Positions 44,417-51,960 of a stretch of DNA of 64,000 nt are shown here, piece after piece; position 1 is the stretch's first letter, and each line of letters opens with the position of its first letter. Made by a program: the position numbers and the translations under genes. The notes beneath the pieces are model-generated. The model worked only from the letters and a program-made list of their open reading frames with translations. It did not search any database and was not told the origin of the DNA. The stretch comes from JADJOY01 sp046331705 [NCBI: bacterium]. GTDB taxonomy: Bacteria; JADJOY01. The stretch spans positions 1 through 64,000 of the forward strand of contig JAXLQJ010000039.1 of the NCBI GenBank assembly GCA_046331705.1, written 5' to 3'.

Positions 44417-44718
44417 CGAAACCGGACTTGACGGACATCCCCGAGATCACGGCGGAGCAGTTCGCTCGCGCCATTCCGGCACGCGTCAGGCGGCGTCTCG
44501 TTGACGGCAAGATCGAGTCCGGGGACGACGTCGTAGCGCTCCGTCGGTTTGTCGGACTTTCGCAAACGCAGTTCGCGGAAGCGATGGGCATCAGCGTTCA
44601 TACCCTGCGGAATTGGGAGCAGGGTCGTCGACGCCCGGACGGACCAGCAATCGGCCTGCTCCGGATCGCCGCTCGGCACCCTCGAATCATCCGCGAGAAC
44701 GTCAAGAATGCTGCGTGA
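44413..44718 (+). CDS. XRE-type antitoxin with helix-turn-helix
   Basis: The 101-residue product has an N-terminal toxin-facing region (ITAEQFARAIPARVRRRL) and a C-terminal helix-turn-helix with LSQTQFAEAMGIS and LRNWEQGRRRP (residues about 50-77), as in HigA/NadS-type regulators. BrnT toxins are usually neutralised by BrnA, a ribbon-helix-helix protein, so this is a non-standard partner. It is coupled to the toxin by ATGA overlap and probably represses the operon through the palindrome at 44085-44109. Confidence 0.88.
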   Translation: MTKPDLTDIPEITAEQFARAIPARVRRRLVDGKIESGDDVVALRRFVGLSQTQFAEAMGISVHTLRNWEQGRRRPDGPAIGLLRIAARHPRIIRENVKNAA

Positions 44719-44823
44719 AGCCCGTCCAGCTCGTCGCTGCGCCCGCCGGCACTCGGGACGCACGGGATCGATCGCGTGGTCATCCGGGGCCGCAGGTGAC
44801 GTTGGGGTTCGCGGAGCGAGGCC

Positions 44824-44988
44824 ATGCTCTCCGAGATGGTTGAGAGCCTAACAAGGGGAGTTGTCGAGTTCGTTCTCGAGGCCGTTCTCGGTGTTACGGG
44901 TGACCTCGTGCTTCTGATCTTGGCGCTGGGCCGTTACCAGCCTTCTGGGAGGCTCGGCATCGGGCCGCGACGACGAGTGTGCTCCTGA
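44824..44988 (+). CDS. Small single-helix membrane protein
   Basis: An open frame of 54 residues (MLSEMVESLTRGVVEF...) has one long hydrophobic helix (about residues 12-35) followed by LGRYQP and a basic tail. The G-x-L-x-L-(x)-LGR-x-xP pattern resembles small integral membrane proteins seen in many proteobacteria as unnamed hypotheticals. It has GCGAGG nine bases upstream of the ATG. It lies 105 bases after the antitoxin, in the accessory zone. Too short to be sure. Confidence 0.45.
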   Translation: MLSEMVESLTRGVVEFVLEAVLGVTGDLVLLILALGRYQPSGRLGIGPRRRVCS

Positions 44989-45154
44989 ACGTGCTGAGGA
45001 TCGGCATCGGGGGGGCGTCCGGATCGCCGGAATCGGTGCTCTCGCGCGACCCCTGAGTGCGTGACTCCGTTTGCGCTGCCCTCGCGAAAGCGGGTTCGCG
45101 TCGTGCTCGGGAGCTGTAGTGGTTGCGGGGCGCGTGTGGCGCGATGGGGCGCGG

Positions 45155-45499
45155 TCAGGATCGCGGGCGGGCGGCGTATTTGAGGACGCGGACTTTTTCG
45201 ATGGTGACGAGGCCTTCGACGACCATCTCGTCCAGGATGGCGGTGAGGGCGGGTAGGCGCTCGTCGGATTCGACGATCTCGAGGACGATGGGTAGGTCGG
45301 TGGAGAGCTCGAGCAGCCGAGTGGTGTGAAGCATGCTGTGGGCGCCGAAGCCGGCGATGCCGCGAGTGACGGTGGCGCCGGCGAAGCCTTCTTTGCGTAG
45401 GCGTTCGAGCAGCGCGGTGTAGAGCGCCTTGCCGTGCCATTGGTCGCTCTCGCCGATGAAGACGCGCACCAGGTGTTGCTCGCCGGTCAGCACGCGCAT
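45155..45499 (-). CDS. DUF190 protein, CrcB partner
   Basis: The 114-residue product matches the PII-like DUF190 family: EQHLVRVFIGESDQWHGKALYTALLERLRKEG (quoted in part: VRVFIGESDQWHGKALY, residues 9-25), GATVTRGIAGFG (about 42) and DLPIVLEIVES (about 71). It is encoded 35 bases after crcB, a pairing seen in many genomes, so a role in fluoride resistance or its sensing is likely. It is the last gene of the uppP-crcB-DUF190 row. Confidence 0.9.
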   Translation of the reverse strand: MRVLTGEQHLVRVFIGESDQWHGKALYTALLERLRKEGFAGATVTRGIAGFGAHSMLHTTRLLELSTDLPIVLEIVESDERLPALTAILDEMVVEGLVTIEKVRVLKYAARPRS

Positions 45500-45534
45500 G
45501 GGTGTCGTCCTCCTCGTCGTTCGCGACTCGAAGC

Positions 45535-45921
45535 TCAGGTTCCGGCGAGGGCTCGGCCCGCTGCCAGACCCGCGACGCCGGCGGCCAGGCAGACGAGCAG
45601 GGTCACCGTGAGATTCACGGTGGCGAGCCGCCACTCGCCGTCCATCATCAGTCCGAGCGTCTCGTAGTTGAAGGTGGAGTAGGTGGTGAGGCCGCCCATG
45701 ATGCCGGTGGTCAGGAAAAGTCGGGTGTTGGGCGAGATCGCGGCGGTGGTGAGCCCGAGCTGCATGATGAGGCCGATCAGGAACGAGCCCACCACGTTGA
45801 CGGTCAGCGTGCCGAACGGGAAGCCGGTTCCCAGCAAGCGCGCCATCCCGAGGGACACGAGGTAGCGAGCGCCGCCGCCCAGCGCGCTTCCCAGGCACAC
45901 CAGCGCGAGACGGAGGAGCAC
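45535..45921 (-). CDS. crcB: Fluoride exporter CrcB/Fluc
   Basis: CrcB forms a dimeric fluoride channel that protects the cell from fluoride. The 128-residue product has four helices and the conserved GGGARYLVS (residues 15-23), FPFGTLTVNVVGSFLIG (about 34-50, with the channel Asn) and GGLTTYSTFNYE (about 75-86, with the conserved TTYSTF). The GTG at 45921 is the family start. It is 12 bases after uppP and 35 before DUF190. No fluoride riboswitch is visible upstream. Confidence 0.95.
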   Translation of the reverse strand: MLLRLALVCLGSALGGGARYLVSLGMARLLGTGFPFGTLTVNVVGSFLIGLIMQLGLTTAAISPNTRLFLTTGIMGGLTTYSTFNYETLGLMMDGEWRLATVNLTVTLLVCLAAGVAGLAAGRALAGT

Positions 45922-45933
45922 GGCGATCCTCGA

Positions 45934-46764
45934 TCAGTGCAGGTGGCCGGTGGCGGCGGCCGCGCAGATCGCCGCACCCGCGATCACGCGGTAGACGACG
46001 AAGAGCCGGAACGTGTGGGTCTTCACGTGGCGGAGGAACCACGCCACGACCAGGCCGGCGGTGAGCGCGGCGGTCACGAAGCCCACGGCCAGCACGCTCC
46101 ACTGTTCGCCGGTGAGCGGGACGCGGTGCTTGAGCAGCGAGTAGCCGGCGGCGGCGAACATCGTGGGGATGCTGAGCAGGAAGCTGAAGTCGGTGGCGGC
46201 GGTGCGGCTCAGGCCGCCGAGCAGCCCGCCCATGATCGTCGCACCCGAGCGCGACACGCCGGGCACCAGGCTCACCACCTGCGCCACGCCGATGCCGAGC
46301 GCTTGCGTGGGCGTGGTGTCGTCGATGACCGGGGTATGGGCGCGATCCTTGGTGAACCGCTCGATCACCTCGATGGCGATGGCGCCGAGAATGAGCGCGA
46401 GGCCGATCGGCATCGCGTGCTCCATGAGCGCGTCGATCTGCTTCTTGAGCGTCACGCCCGCGATGGCCGAGGGCACGAAGGCGAGCCCGACCAAGATCAA
46501 CGGGTGCCGGAGCTTCTCCGCGATGCCGCCGCGGGTGAAGAGGCCGGTCACGAATCGCGTCAGCGTGCGTCCGTAGAGCAGCACCACGGCGAGGATCGCG
46601 CCGAGCTGGATGACGATGGTGAAGAGCCGCCAGAACGGGTCTTCGTCGAGCGACAGGCCGAGCATCTGCTCGAAGACCAGCATGTGGCCGGTGCTCGAGA
46701 CCGGCAGGAACTCGGTGATCCCTTCCACGATCCCGATCAGGACCGCCAGCAGGTAGGCATTCAT
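45934..46764 (-). CDS. uppP: Undecaprenyl-diphosphatase
   Basis: UppP regenerates undecaprenyl phosphate, the lipid carrier of peptidoglycan and surface polysaccharides. The 276-residue membrane protein has the two family motifs: GIVEGITEFLPVSSTGHM (residues 11-28, with the catalytic Glu and the SSTGH box) and PGVSRSGATI (about 168-177). It lies upstream of crcB with 12 bases between, and 99 bases downstream of a radical SAM gene. Its closeness to the glycosyltransferase-rich cluster is worth noting but uppP is a core gene. Confidence 0.96.
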   Translation of the reverse strand: MNAYLLAVLIGIVEGITEFLPVSSTGHMLVFEQMLGLSLDEDPFWRLFTIVIQLGAILAVVLLYGRTLTRFVTGLFTRGGIAEKLRHPLILVGLAFVPSAIAGVTLKKQIDALMEHAMPIGLALILGAIAIEVIERFTKDRAHTPVIDDTTPTQALGIGVAQVVSLVPGVSRSGATIMGGLLGGLSRTAATDFSFLLSIPTMFAAAGYSLLKHRVPLTGEQWSVLAVGFVTAALTAGLVVAWFLRHVKTHTFRLFVVYRVIAGAAICAAAATGHLH

Positions 46765-46863
46765 CGGTGTGGCTTCCTCACGCCGAGCCCCTCCTGCCCG
46801 GCCAGCGAAAGCGCGCGAACATGGCCCGCCGTGCCGCGATCGGGCAAGGCGCTCGCGGCCCCA

Positions 46864-48480
46864 TCACGCCGAGCTGGGCGTGGTGAGAAGGCGCGGGAAG
46901 AGCAAGCGATCCATGAGCGTCGCGCGCAGGCTCGCGAGAGGTCTGAGCGGCGAGCGCCACCAGCGCTCCAGGAAATAGCGCGCGGTGCCGAGCGCCAGGA
47001 GCGGGCGCGTGGCGAGCAGGCGGGCCGCGTTCCGGCCCAGCACGCCGAGCGCCTCGCTCATGAAGCGGTCGCGCAGGTCGAGCAGCTCGTCGGCGCGGAA
47101 CTCCGCGGTGGTGATGTGCGCGAACGGGTGGGTGTGCGCGGCGATGCTCTTCCTGCTGGCGGCGCTGGCGAGCGGCTCGGTGAGGTAGCCGGCGGCGGTC
47201 GCGAGCTCGTGGACGCGGGTGCCGACGTGCGGCTCCACCACGTTCACGTGCGGCACCACGCCGAAGTCGGCGAGCAAGAAGCGCGCGAAGTCGAGGGTGC
47301 GCTGCAGGGTGGCGCGGGTCTCGCCGGGCATGCCGAGCAAGTAGAAGGCGTGGACGTCGAGGCCGACCTTGCGGCACGCGCGCGCCGCGGCCACCACGGC
47401 CTCGAGGTCGAGGCGCTTGTCGACGATTCGCTCGAGCACCTCCGGATCGCCCGACTCGACGCCCAGGATCATGTAGGTGCAGCCCGCTTCCTTCGCGAGC
47501 GCCACCAGGTCCTCGTCCAGATCGTCGGCTCGCACTCCGTTGGGCGTGTCCCAGGTGAGGCCGGGAAGCTCGCGACGGAAACCTTCCAGGATCGCGCGGA
47601 AGCGAGCGCGGTTGACCGTCACGTTGTCGTCGTTGATGTGCAGATGGCGAACGTCGTAGCGCGAGCGCAGGAAGCGCACGTGCTCGATGACGTAGTCGGG
47701 GCTGTGGGCGCGAAACGCGTGGCCCGCGAGCCGTGGTGCGTCGCAGAACGTACAGCGATACGGGCACCCGCGACTCGTGATGAGCGAGACGCGACGGTTC
47801 GAGCCGGGCCTTCCGAACGCGAACTTGCTCGCGAATCCCCGCGCGAAGAGCTCGAAATAGCGCTCCAGGTCGAGCTGGTGATAGGCGGGGAAGGGCAGCG
47901 AGTCGACGTCGGCGACGCGCGCGGCCGGCGCCCCGTGGACGATCGCGCCGTCGCGCCAGAAGACCGCGCCGGCGATCGAGTCGAGCGCGTCGCCACGGGT
48001 GAGCGCGCCCACCAGCTCGGCGAAGCTGGTCTCGCCCTCGCCGCGGAACGCGACCTCCACGGCGGGCTCGGCGGCGAGGATCGACTCGGGATCGTTGGTG
48101 GCGTGGGGCCCTCCCACCACCACCCGCGCCGTGGGCGCCGCCTCCCGCGCCAGCCGCGCGGCGTCCAGCGCGAACGGCAGATGGTCGGTGAACGGGTTGT
48201 TGATGCCGATCACGTCGGGCCGTGCCGCGGCGATCCGCGCGCGCATCCGCTCGGAGGATGCGCCGAAGTGGATCGTGGCGCCGGGTCGCGCAGTCGCGGC
48301 GAGGTCGGGTTCGGCGAGCGCGTCGAAGACCTCGACGTCGATGTCGTGCCGCTCGAGGACGGCGGCGAGGTAGAGCGGCCCGAGCGGCAGCTCGAGGCGC
48401 GGCCCGTCGGGGAACGGGCGATTGCGGAAGACCGCGGGCGGCCGCAGCAGCAGGACGCGGGGTCGGCGGCGACGCGACAT
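46864..48480 (-). CDS. B12-binding-type radical SAM protein
   Basis: The 538-residue product has an N-terminal cobalamin-binding-like Rossmann domain (RVLLLRPPAVFR, then IGINNPFTDH and VVGGPHATNDPE, residues 8-150). The radical SAM core has the cluster motif CPYRCTFC (Cys239, 243, 246). HINDDNVTVN, LGVESGD and YLLGMPGET mark the rest of the barrel, and a 110-residue C-terminal region follows. Such enzymes carry out methylation or other radical steps on unactivated carbons. The start is a clear ATG; the longer frame upstream is antisense of the divergent hydrolase. It is the first of six radical SAM genes in 14 kb. The substrate is unknown. Confidence 0.92.
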   Translation of the reverse strand: MSRRRRPRVLLLRPPAVFRNRPFPDGPRLELPLGPLYLAAVLERHDIDVEVFDALAEPDLAATARPGATIHFGASSERMRARIAAARPDVIGINNPFTDHLPFALDAARLAREAAPTARVVVGGPHATNDPESILAAEPAVEVAFRGEGETSFAELVGALTRGDALDSIAGAVFWRDGAIVHGAPAARVADVDSLPFPAYHQLDLERYFELFARGFASKFAFGRPGSNRRVSLITSRGCPYRCTFCDAPRLAGHAFRAHSPDYVIEHVRFLRSRYDVRHLHINDDNVTVNRARFRAILEGFRRELPGLTWDTPNGVRADDLDEDLVALAKEAGCTYMILGVESGDPEVLERIVDKRLDLEAVVAAARACRKVGLDVHAFYLLGMPGETRATLQRTLDFARFLLADFGVVPHVNVVEPHVGTRVHELATAAGYLTEPLASAASRKSIAAHTHPFAHITTAEFRADELLDLRDRFMSEALGVLGRNAARLLATRPLLALGTARYFLERWWRSPLRPLASLRATLMDRLLFPRLLTTPSSA

Positions 48481-48644
48481 CGGGGTGCGGCGGGATCGCT
48501 GCGATTGGGGCGCCCGCAGGCTAGCACGCGAGCCGCACCCTCCGTTCGCGCGCTCGCCCGGGAATTGCGGGCGAAAGACGCGCTTCGCGGCAGCGATCGC
48601 GGGCGTGGGAGAGCGCGCCGCGCCCCTCCGACGCAGTCGTGCGA

Positions 48645-48672
48645 TTGCAGATCGCTTCGCCTTTGGTAGGAT
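48645..48672 (+). promoter_or_regulatory. Candidate promoter of the hydrolase-glycosyltransferase pair
   Basis: TTGCAG (48645-48650) and TAGGAT (48667-48672) are 16 bases apart, upstream of the metallo-hydrolase gene. The match is moderate. The 250-base region between the divergent radical SAM and hydrolase genes holds no gene. Confidence 0.35.
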
Positions 48673-48736
48673 TCCACGTCCTGGCCGTCGTTCGGGCCAT
48701 CGCCTCGCCGCACCCGATCTCCACGCCGACGCGCAC

Positions 48737-49573
48737 GTGACCTTTCGAGTCCGCTTCTGGGGCGTGCGCGGCTCCGTCCCGACGCCCGGCACGGGGACCG
48801 TGCGCTTCGGCGGCAACACGTCGTGCGTCGAGGTGCGCGCCGGCGAGCGCGTGCTGATCCTCGACTCCGGTACCGGCGTGGTCGGGCTGGGCCGCACCCT
48901 CGACCCGCGCCGCGCGCTGGAGGTGGACTTCCTGATGAGCCACCTCCACTGGGACCACATCCAGGGATTTCCGTTCTTCGATCCGGCGTTTCGCTCGGAC
49001 GCGCTGTTGCGCATCCACGGCAACACCAAGTTCGCGGAGAGCTTCGAGGAAGCGTTCGCCGCGCAGATGGGCGGCGTCTATCACCCCGTCCCGTTCCGCT
49101 CGCTGCCCGCGAAGATCGAGTTCGTGGACGTGAGCCACGGTCAGAAGCTCGATCTCGACGCGCACGTCGCCGTCACGATGGCGGACCTGGATCATCCCGG
49201 CGGCTCCATCGGCTACCGGATCGACTACCGCGGCCGCTCGATCGTCTACGCCACCGACCACGAGCACTTCACGTTCGTGGACCCGCGGCTGATCGCGCTG
49301 GCGCGCGGCGCCGACATCCTCATCTACGACGCCATGTACACCGAGGACGAATACCTCGGGAACGTGGGCTTTCACCGGGTGGGATGGGGCCATTCCACCT
49401 GGCAATACGGCGTGCGGACGGCGCTGGAGGCGGGCGCCAAGCAGCTGGTGCTCTTCCATCACGATCCCGGCCACGACGACCCGTGCCTGGAGGCGATCGA
49501 GCGCGAGGCGCGGTTGCGCTTCCCCAACACCACCGTGGCGTGGGAAGGGCTCGAGATCGACCTGAGCGTGTGA
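48737..49573 (+). CDS. Metallo-beta-lactamase-fold hydrolase
   Basis: The 278-residue product starts RVRFWGVRGSVPTPG, the typical opening of this hydrolase group, followed by FGGNTSCVEV. The metal site is SHLHWDHIQGFPFF (about residues 67-80, HxHxDH), with further ligands in LDHPGGSIGY (about 152) and TDHEH (about 173), and a C-terminal LFHHDP (about 240). All ligands look intact. Relatives act on cyclic nucleotides, RNA or organophosphates; the substrate here is unknown. It starts with GTG and overlaps the following glycosyltransferase gene by four bases. Confidence 0.9.
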   Translation: MTFRVRFWGVRGSVPTPGTGTVRFGGNTSCVEVRAGERVLILDSGTGVVGLGRTLDPRRALEVDFLMSHLHWDHIQGFPFFDPAFRSDALLRIHGNTKFAESFEEAFAAQMGGVYHPVPFRSLPAKIEFVDVSHGQKLDLDAHVAVTMADLDHPGGSIGYRIDYRGRSIVYATDHEHFTFVDPRLIALARGADILIYDAMYTEDEYLGNVGFHRVGWGHSTWQYGVRTALEAGAKQLVLFHHDPGHDDPCLEAIEREARLRFPNTTVAWEGLEIDLSV

Positions 49574-50829
49574 GCCCGTCCCCGTCGCCCGCCAAAGCGC
49601 TGTTCTTGCCGTACGACGTGCTGTCGTCGGTGACGCGTCAGCTCGAGCTCGCTCAGGAGTTGCGCAGCCGCCGCTACGAGGTGCTCTTCGCCGGCGAGGG
49701 GCCGTTCCTCGATCTCGTCGTCGAGGCCGGCTTTCCCGTCGAGCCGCTGCCGAACCTGCGCGCCGAGCGTTTGCTCAAGCACCTGCGCCTCTTGCGCGAG
49801 AGCTTGAGCGGATTCGGCCGCGTGGCGGCGGGCATCTGGCGCGAGCTCGACCTGGCGCAATACCTCGATCGCGAGCTCGAGCTCGTGCGTCGGTTTCGCC
49901 CGCACGTGGTGCTCAGCGAGGAGCGCCCCACCGCGCAGCTCTCGGCCCACATCGAGGGGATCGCGCACGTCTCGCTCCGCAACGCGTACCGCACGGCCTA
50001 CTCGTCGCTGCCGATGCTGGATCTCTCGGGAAGCTTCCTGCGGCGGCTCCACCCCGATCCCGTGGTGGTGCAGAACGAGATCATCCGCTGGCTGGGAGCG
50101 CCGTTCTTCTGGCGACTGCGCTCGATCGCGCGCAGCCGTGGGCTCCCCCAACCGCTGCGTTACGCCGATTACGTCGAGGGGGACGATCTCTCGTTGCTGT
50201 GCGACGTGCCCGAGTTCTCGCCCACGCGGGTGCTGCCGGAGCGGTACGCGGTGATCGGCCCGCTCTTCTGGGACCCGCTCTGGCCCGACCCGCCGTGGCT
50301 CGACGACCTCCCGCCCGATCGCTCCACGGTCTACGTGTCGCTGGGATCCAGCGGCACACCCGCGCTCTTTCGAGCGCTCGCCGACGCATTGCGCGCCGAG
50401 GGCGCGACGCTGGCGATCGCCACCGGCCGGCAGATCGCATCCGACGAGCTTCCCCGCGGCGCGGGGGTGTGGACGGCGGAGCTGGTGCGCGCCACGCGGG
50501 TGCTCGAGCGCGTGGGCTTGTGTGTGTGTCACGGCGGCAATGGCACGGTCTATCAAGCGCTCTCGCGCGGCGTGCCGTTGATCTGTGTGCCGACCCACCT
50601 CGAGCAGCGCTTCAACGCGCGGCGCGTCACCGAGCTGGGGCTCGGGCTGGACTTGGGACTCGATCAGCTCCTCGCCGATCCGACCGTGCTGGCGGCGGCG
50701 GTGTGCACGATCCGCGGTGATGCCGGGTTTCGCGAGCGCGCGGCGGCGTGGCAGCGGCGGATCGCCGAGCTCGACGCGCCGGCGGCGGCCGCCGACGCGA
50801 TCGGCGCCTTACTCGCCGCCCGACGCTGA
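49570..50829 (+). CDS. Family 1-type glycosyltransferase
   Basis: The 419-residue product resembles macrolide/UDP-glycosyltransferases of family 1. The N-terminal acceptor domain starts LFLPYDVLSSVTRQLELAQEL. The donor domain has STVYVSLGSSGTP (about 253) and CHGGNGTVYQALSRGVPLI (about 317-335), the HGG...E/Q-type nucleotide-sugar motif. The GTG overlaps the hydrolase stop by four bases (GTGA). Its 3' end overlaps by 21 bases that of the converging radical SAM gene. Acceptor unknown; the family often decorates small molecules or lipids. Confidence 0.9.
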   Translation: MSPSPSPAKALFLPYDVLSSVTRQLELAQELRSRRYEVLFAGEGPFLDLVVEAGFPVEPLPNLRAERLLKHLRLLRESLSGFGRVAAGIWRELDLAQYLDRELELVRRFRPHVVLSEERPTAQLSAHIEGIAHVSLRNAYRTAYSSLPMLDLSGSFLRRLHPDPVVVQNEIIRWLGAPFFWRLRSIARSRGLPQPLRYADYVEGDDLSLLCDVPEFSPTRVLPERYAVIGPLFWDPLWPDPPWLDDLPPDRSTVYVSLGSSGTPALFRALADALRAEGATLAIATGRQIASDELPRGAGVWTAELVRATRVLERVGLCVCHGGNGTVYQALSRGVPLICVPTHLEQRFNARRVTELGLGLDLGLDQLLADPTVLAAAVCTIRGDAGFRERAAAWQRRIAELDAPAAAADAIGALLAARR

Positions 50830-51918
50830 CGCGGCGACCGTGCGGCCGGTGGCGCGGTAGAGCTTGCAGCAGCGCGCGCAGCCGGGGTACGAGCCGCCGG
50901 CGCGATCGAGCGCCGTGCGCAGCTTGCGCATGTCCGGCGCGTTCCAGAGCGCCGCGAGCGAGGCGGTGCGCACGTTGCCGACGCGGCGCTGGATGAACTG
51001 ACAGAACACCACGTCGCCGTTCGCCAGCACGCGCACGTCCGTCCACGGGTAATGGCAGCGGGCACGGATGGTGGTGCTGCCGTCGCCGTACCAGCTCGCC
51101 AGCTCGGCGCGCGAGAGGTCCGGTTTCACCCAGACCGGGATGCCGTTCGCCGCCGGAAGCACCGCCGGCTCGGTGAAGCCGCGGGGCGGTGCGTCGGGCG
51201 CGGCGAGGCCGGGGTCGGGCTCGCCGGTATGGCGCGTCCATGCGGCGGCGTGACGCGCGCGCAGCGCCGGCGTGAAGAGGGTGGGGTGCTGAAAGGTGAC
51301 GCCGTCGAGGGCCAGACGGCGGGCCAGCGCCAGCGCGCCCTCGCCGTCGGCGTGCGGCAGCACGCAGTTGAGGAGCATGCGGGTGCCGTTGCGGTGGCGT
51401 GCCGCGTATTCGAGACCGGCGCGCTCGGCTTCGCCCGTGTCGGTGCCCGCGTCGAGCGAATGCGGCGAGATCAGCAGGAAGCTCGGCTTCGCCTCCAGCA
51501 AGCGGCGGCCACGCTCTCCGGCGAGTAGCAGCCCGTTGGTGTTGAGGCCGACGCGCACGCCGCGCGCCCGTGCGTGGGCGACGAGCTCCGGCAGGTCGGC
51601 GCGAATCAGCGGCTCGCCGCCGGTGAGGTAGAGTCCTGCGCCGAGCCGCGCCGCTTCCTCGACGATCGCGAGGGCCTCGCCGGTGGCGAGCTCGTCGCCG
51701 CCGCCGTTGAGCGCGTCGGGCTGCAGGAAGCAGAACGCACAGTCGAGGTTGCAGCGATTGGTGATCTCCCACGTGATGGCGAGCGGCCGCGCCGCGAGGC
51801 CGCGACCGAAGCGATGCTCGAACGGCAACGTGAGCGCGCGCGCCACGGCGCGCGGCAGCGGAACGCTGCCCACGGTGGCGAGATGCGCGAGCTTCGAGAC
51901 GAGCGTGCTCACGAGCAT
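50809..51918 (-). CDS. Radical SAM protein with SPASM-like C-terminus
   Basis: The 369-residue product has the radical SAM cluster motif in EITNRCNLDCAFC (Cys56, 60, 63), the glycine-rich LTGGEPLIR (about 106), and a C-terminal cluster-binding-like region: RCHYPWTDVRVLANGDVVFCQFI, then NVRTASLAALWNAPDMRKL and CARCCKLY at the end (auxiliary cluster cysteines). SPASM-type enzymes modify peptides or other substrates. The ATG is 42 bases from the divergent lipoprotein gene. The much longer frame that includes antisense of that gene is spurious. Confidence 0.9.
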   Translation of the reverse strand: MLVSTLVSKLAHLATVGSVPLPRAVARALTLPFEHRFGRGLAARPLAITWEITNRCNLDCAFCFLQPDALNGGGDELATGEALAIVEEAARLGAGLYLTGGEPLIRADLPELVAHARARGVRVGLNTNGLLLAGERGRRLLEAKPSFLLISPHSLDAGTDTGEAERAGLEYAARHRNGTRMLLNCVLPHADGEGALALARRLALDGVTFQHPTLFTPALRARHAAAWTRHTGEPDPGLAAPDAPPRGFTEPAVLPAANGIPVWVKPDLSRAELASWYGDGSTTIRARCHYPWTDVRVLANGDVVFCQFIQRRVGNVRTASLAALWNAPDMRKLRTALDRAGGSYPGCARCCKLYRATGRTVAASASGGE

Positions 51919-51960
51919 CGAGAGGCGGCCACCCGCGCGATCGGGGCGGCCCGGCACCAC

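Noticed and set aside
44857-44863. GCCTAAC as an integron attC core
   Set aside because: No complementary GTTRRRY follows within attC range and the site lies inside the small membrane ORF.
45502-48669. Very long plus-strand open frame (over 1000 codons)
   Set aside because: It is antisense to crcB, uppP and a radical SAM gene, is made of Arg, Glu, Gln, His and Gly without any domain, and is the kind of frame that GC-rich codon use produces by chance.
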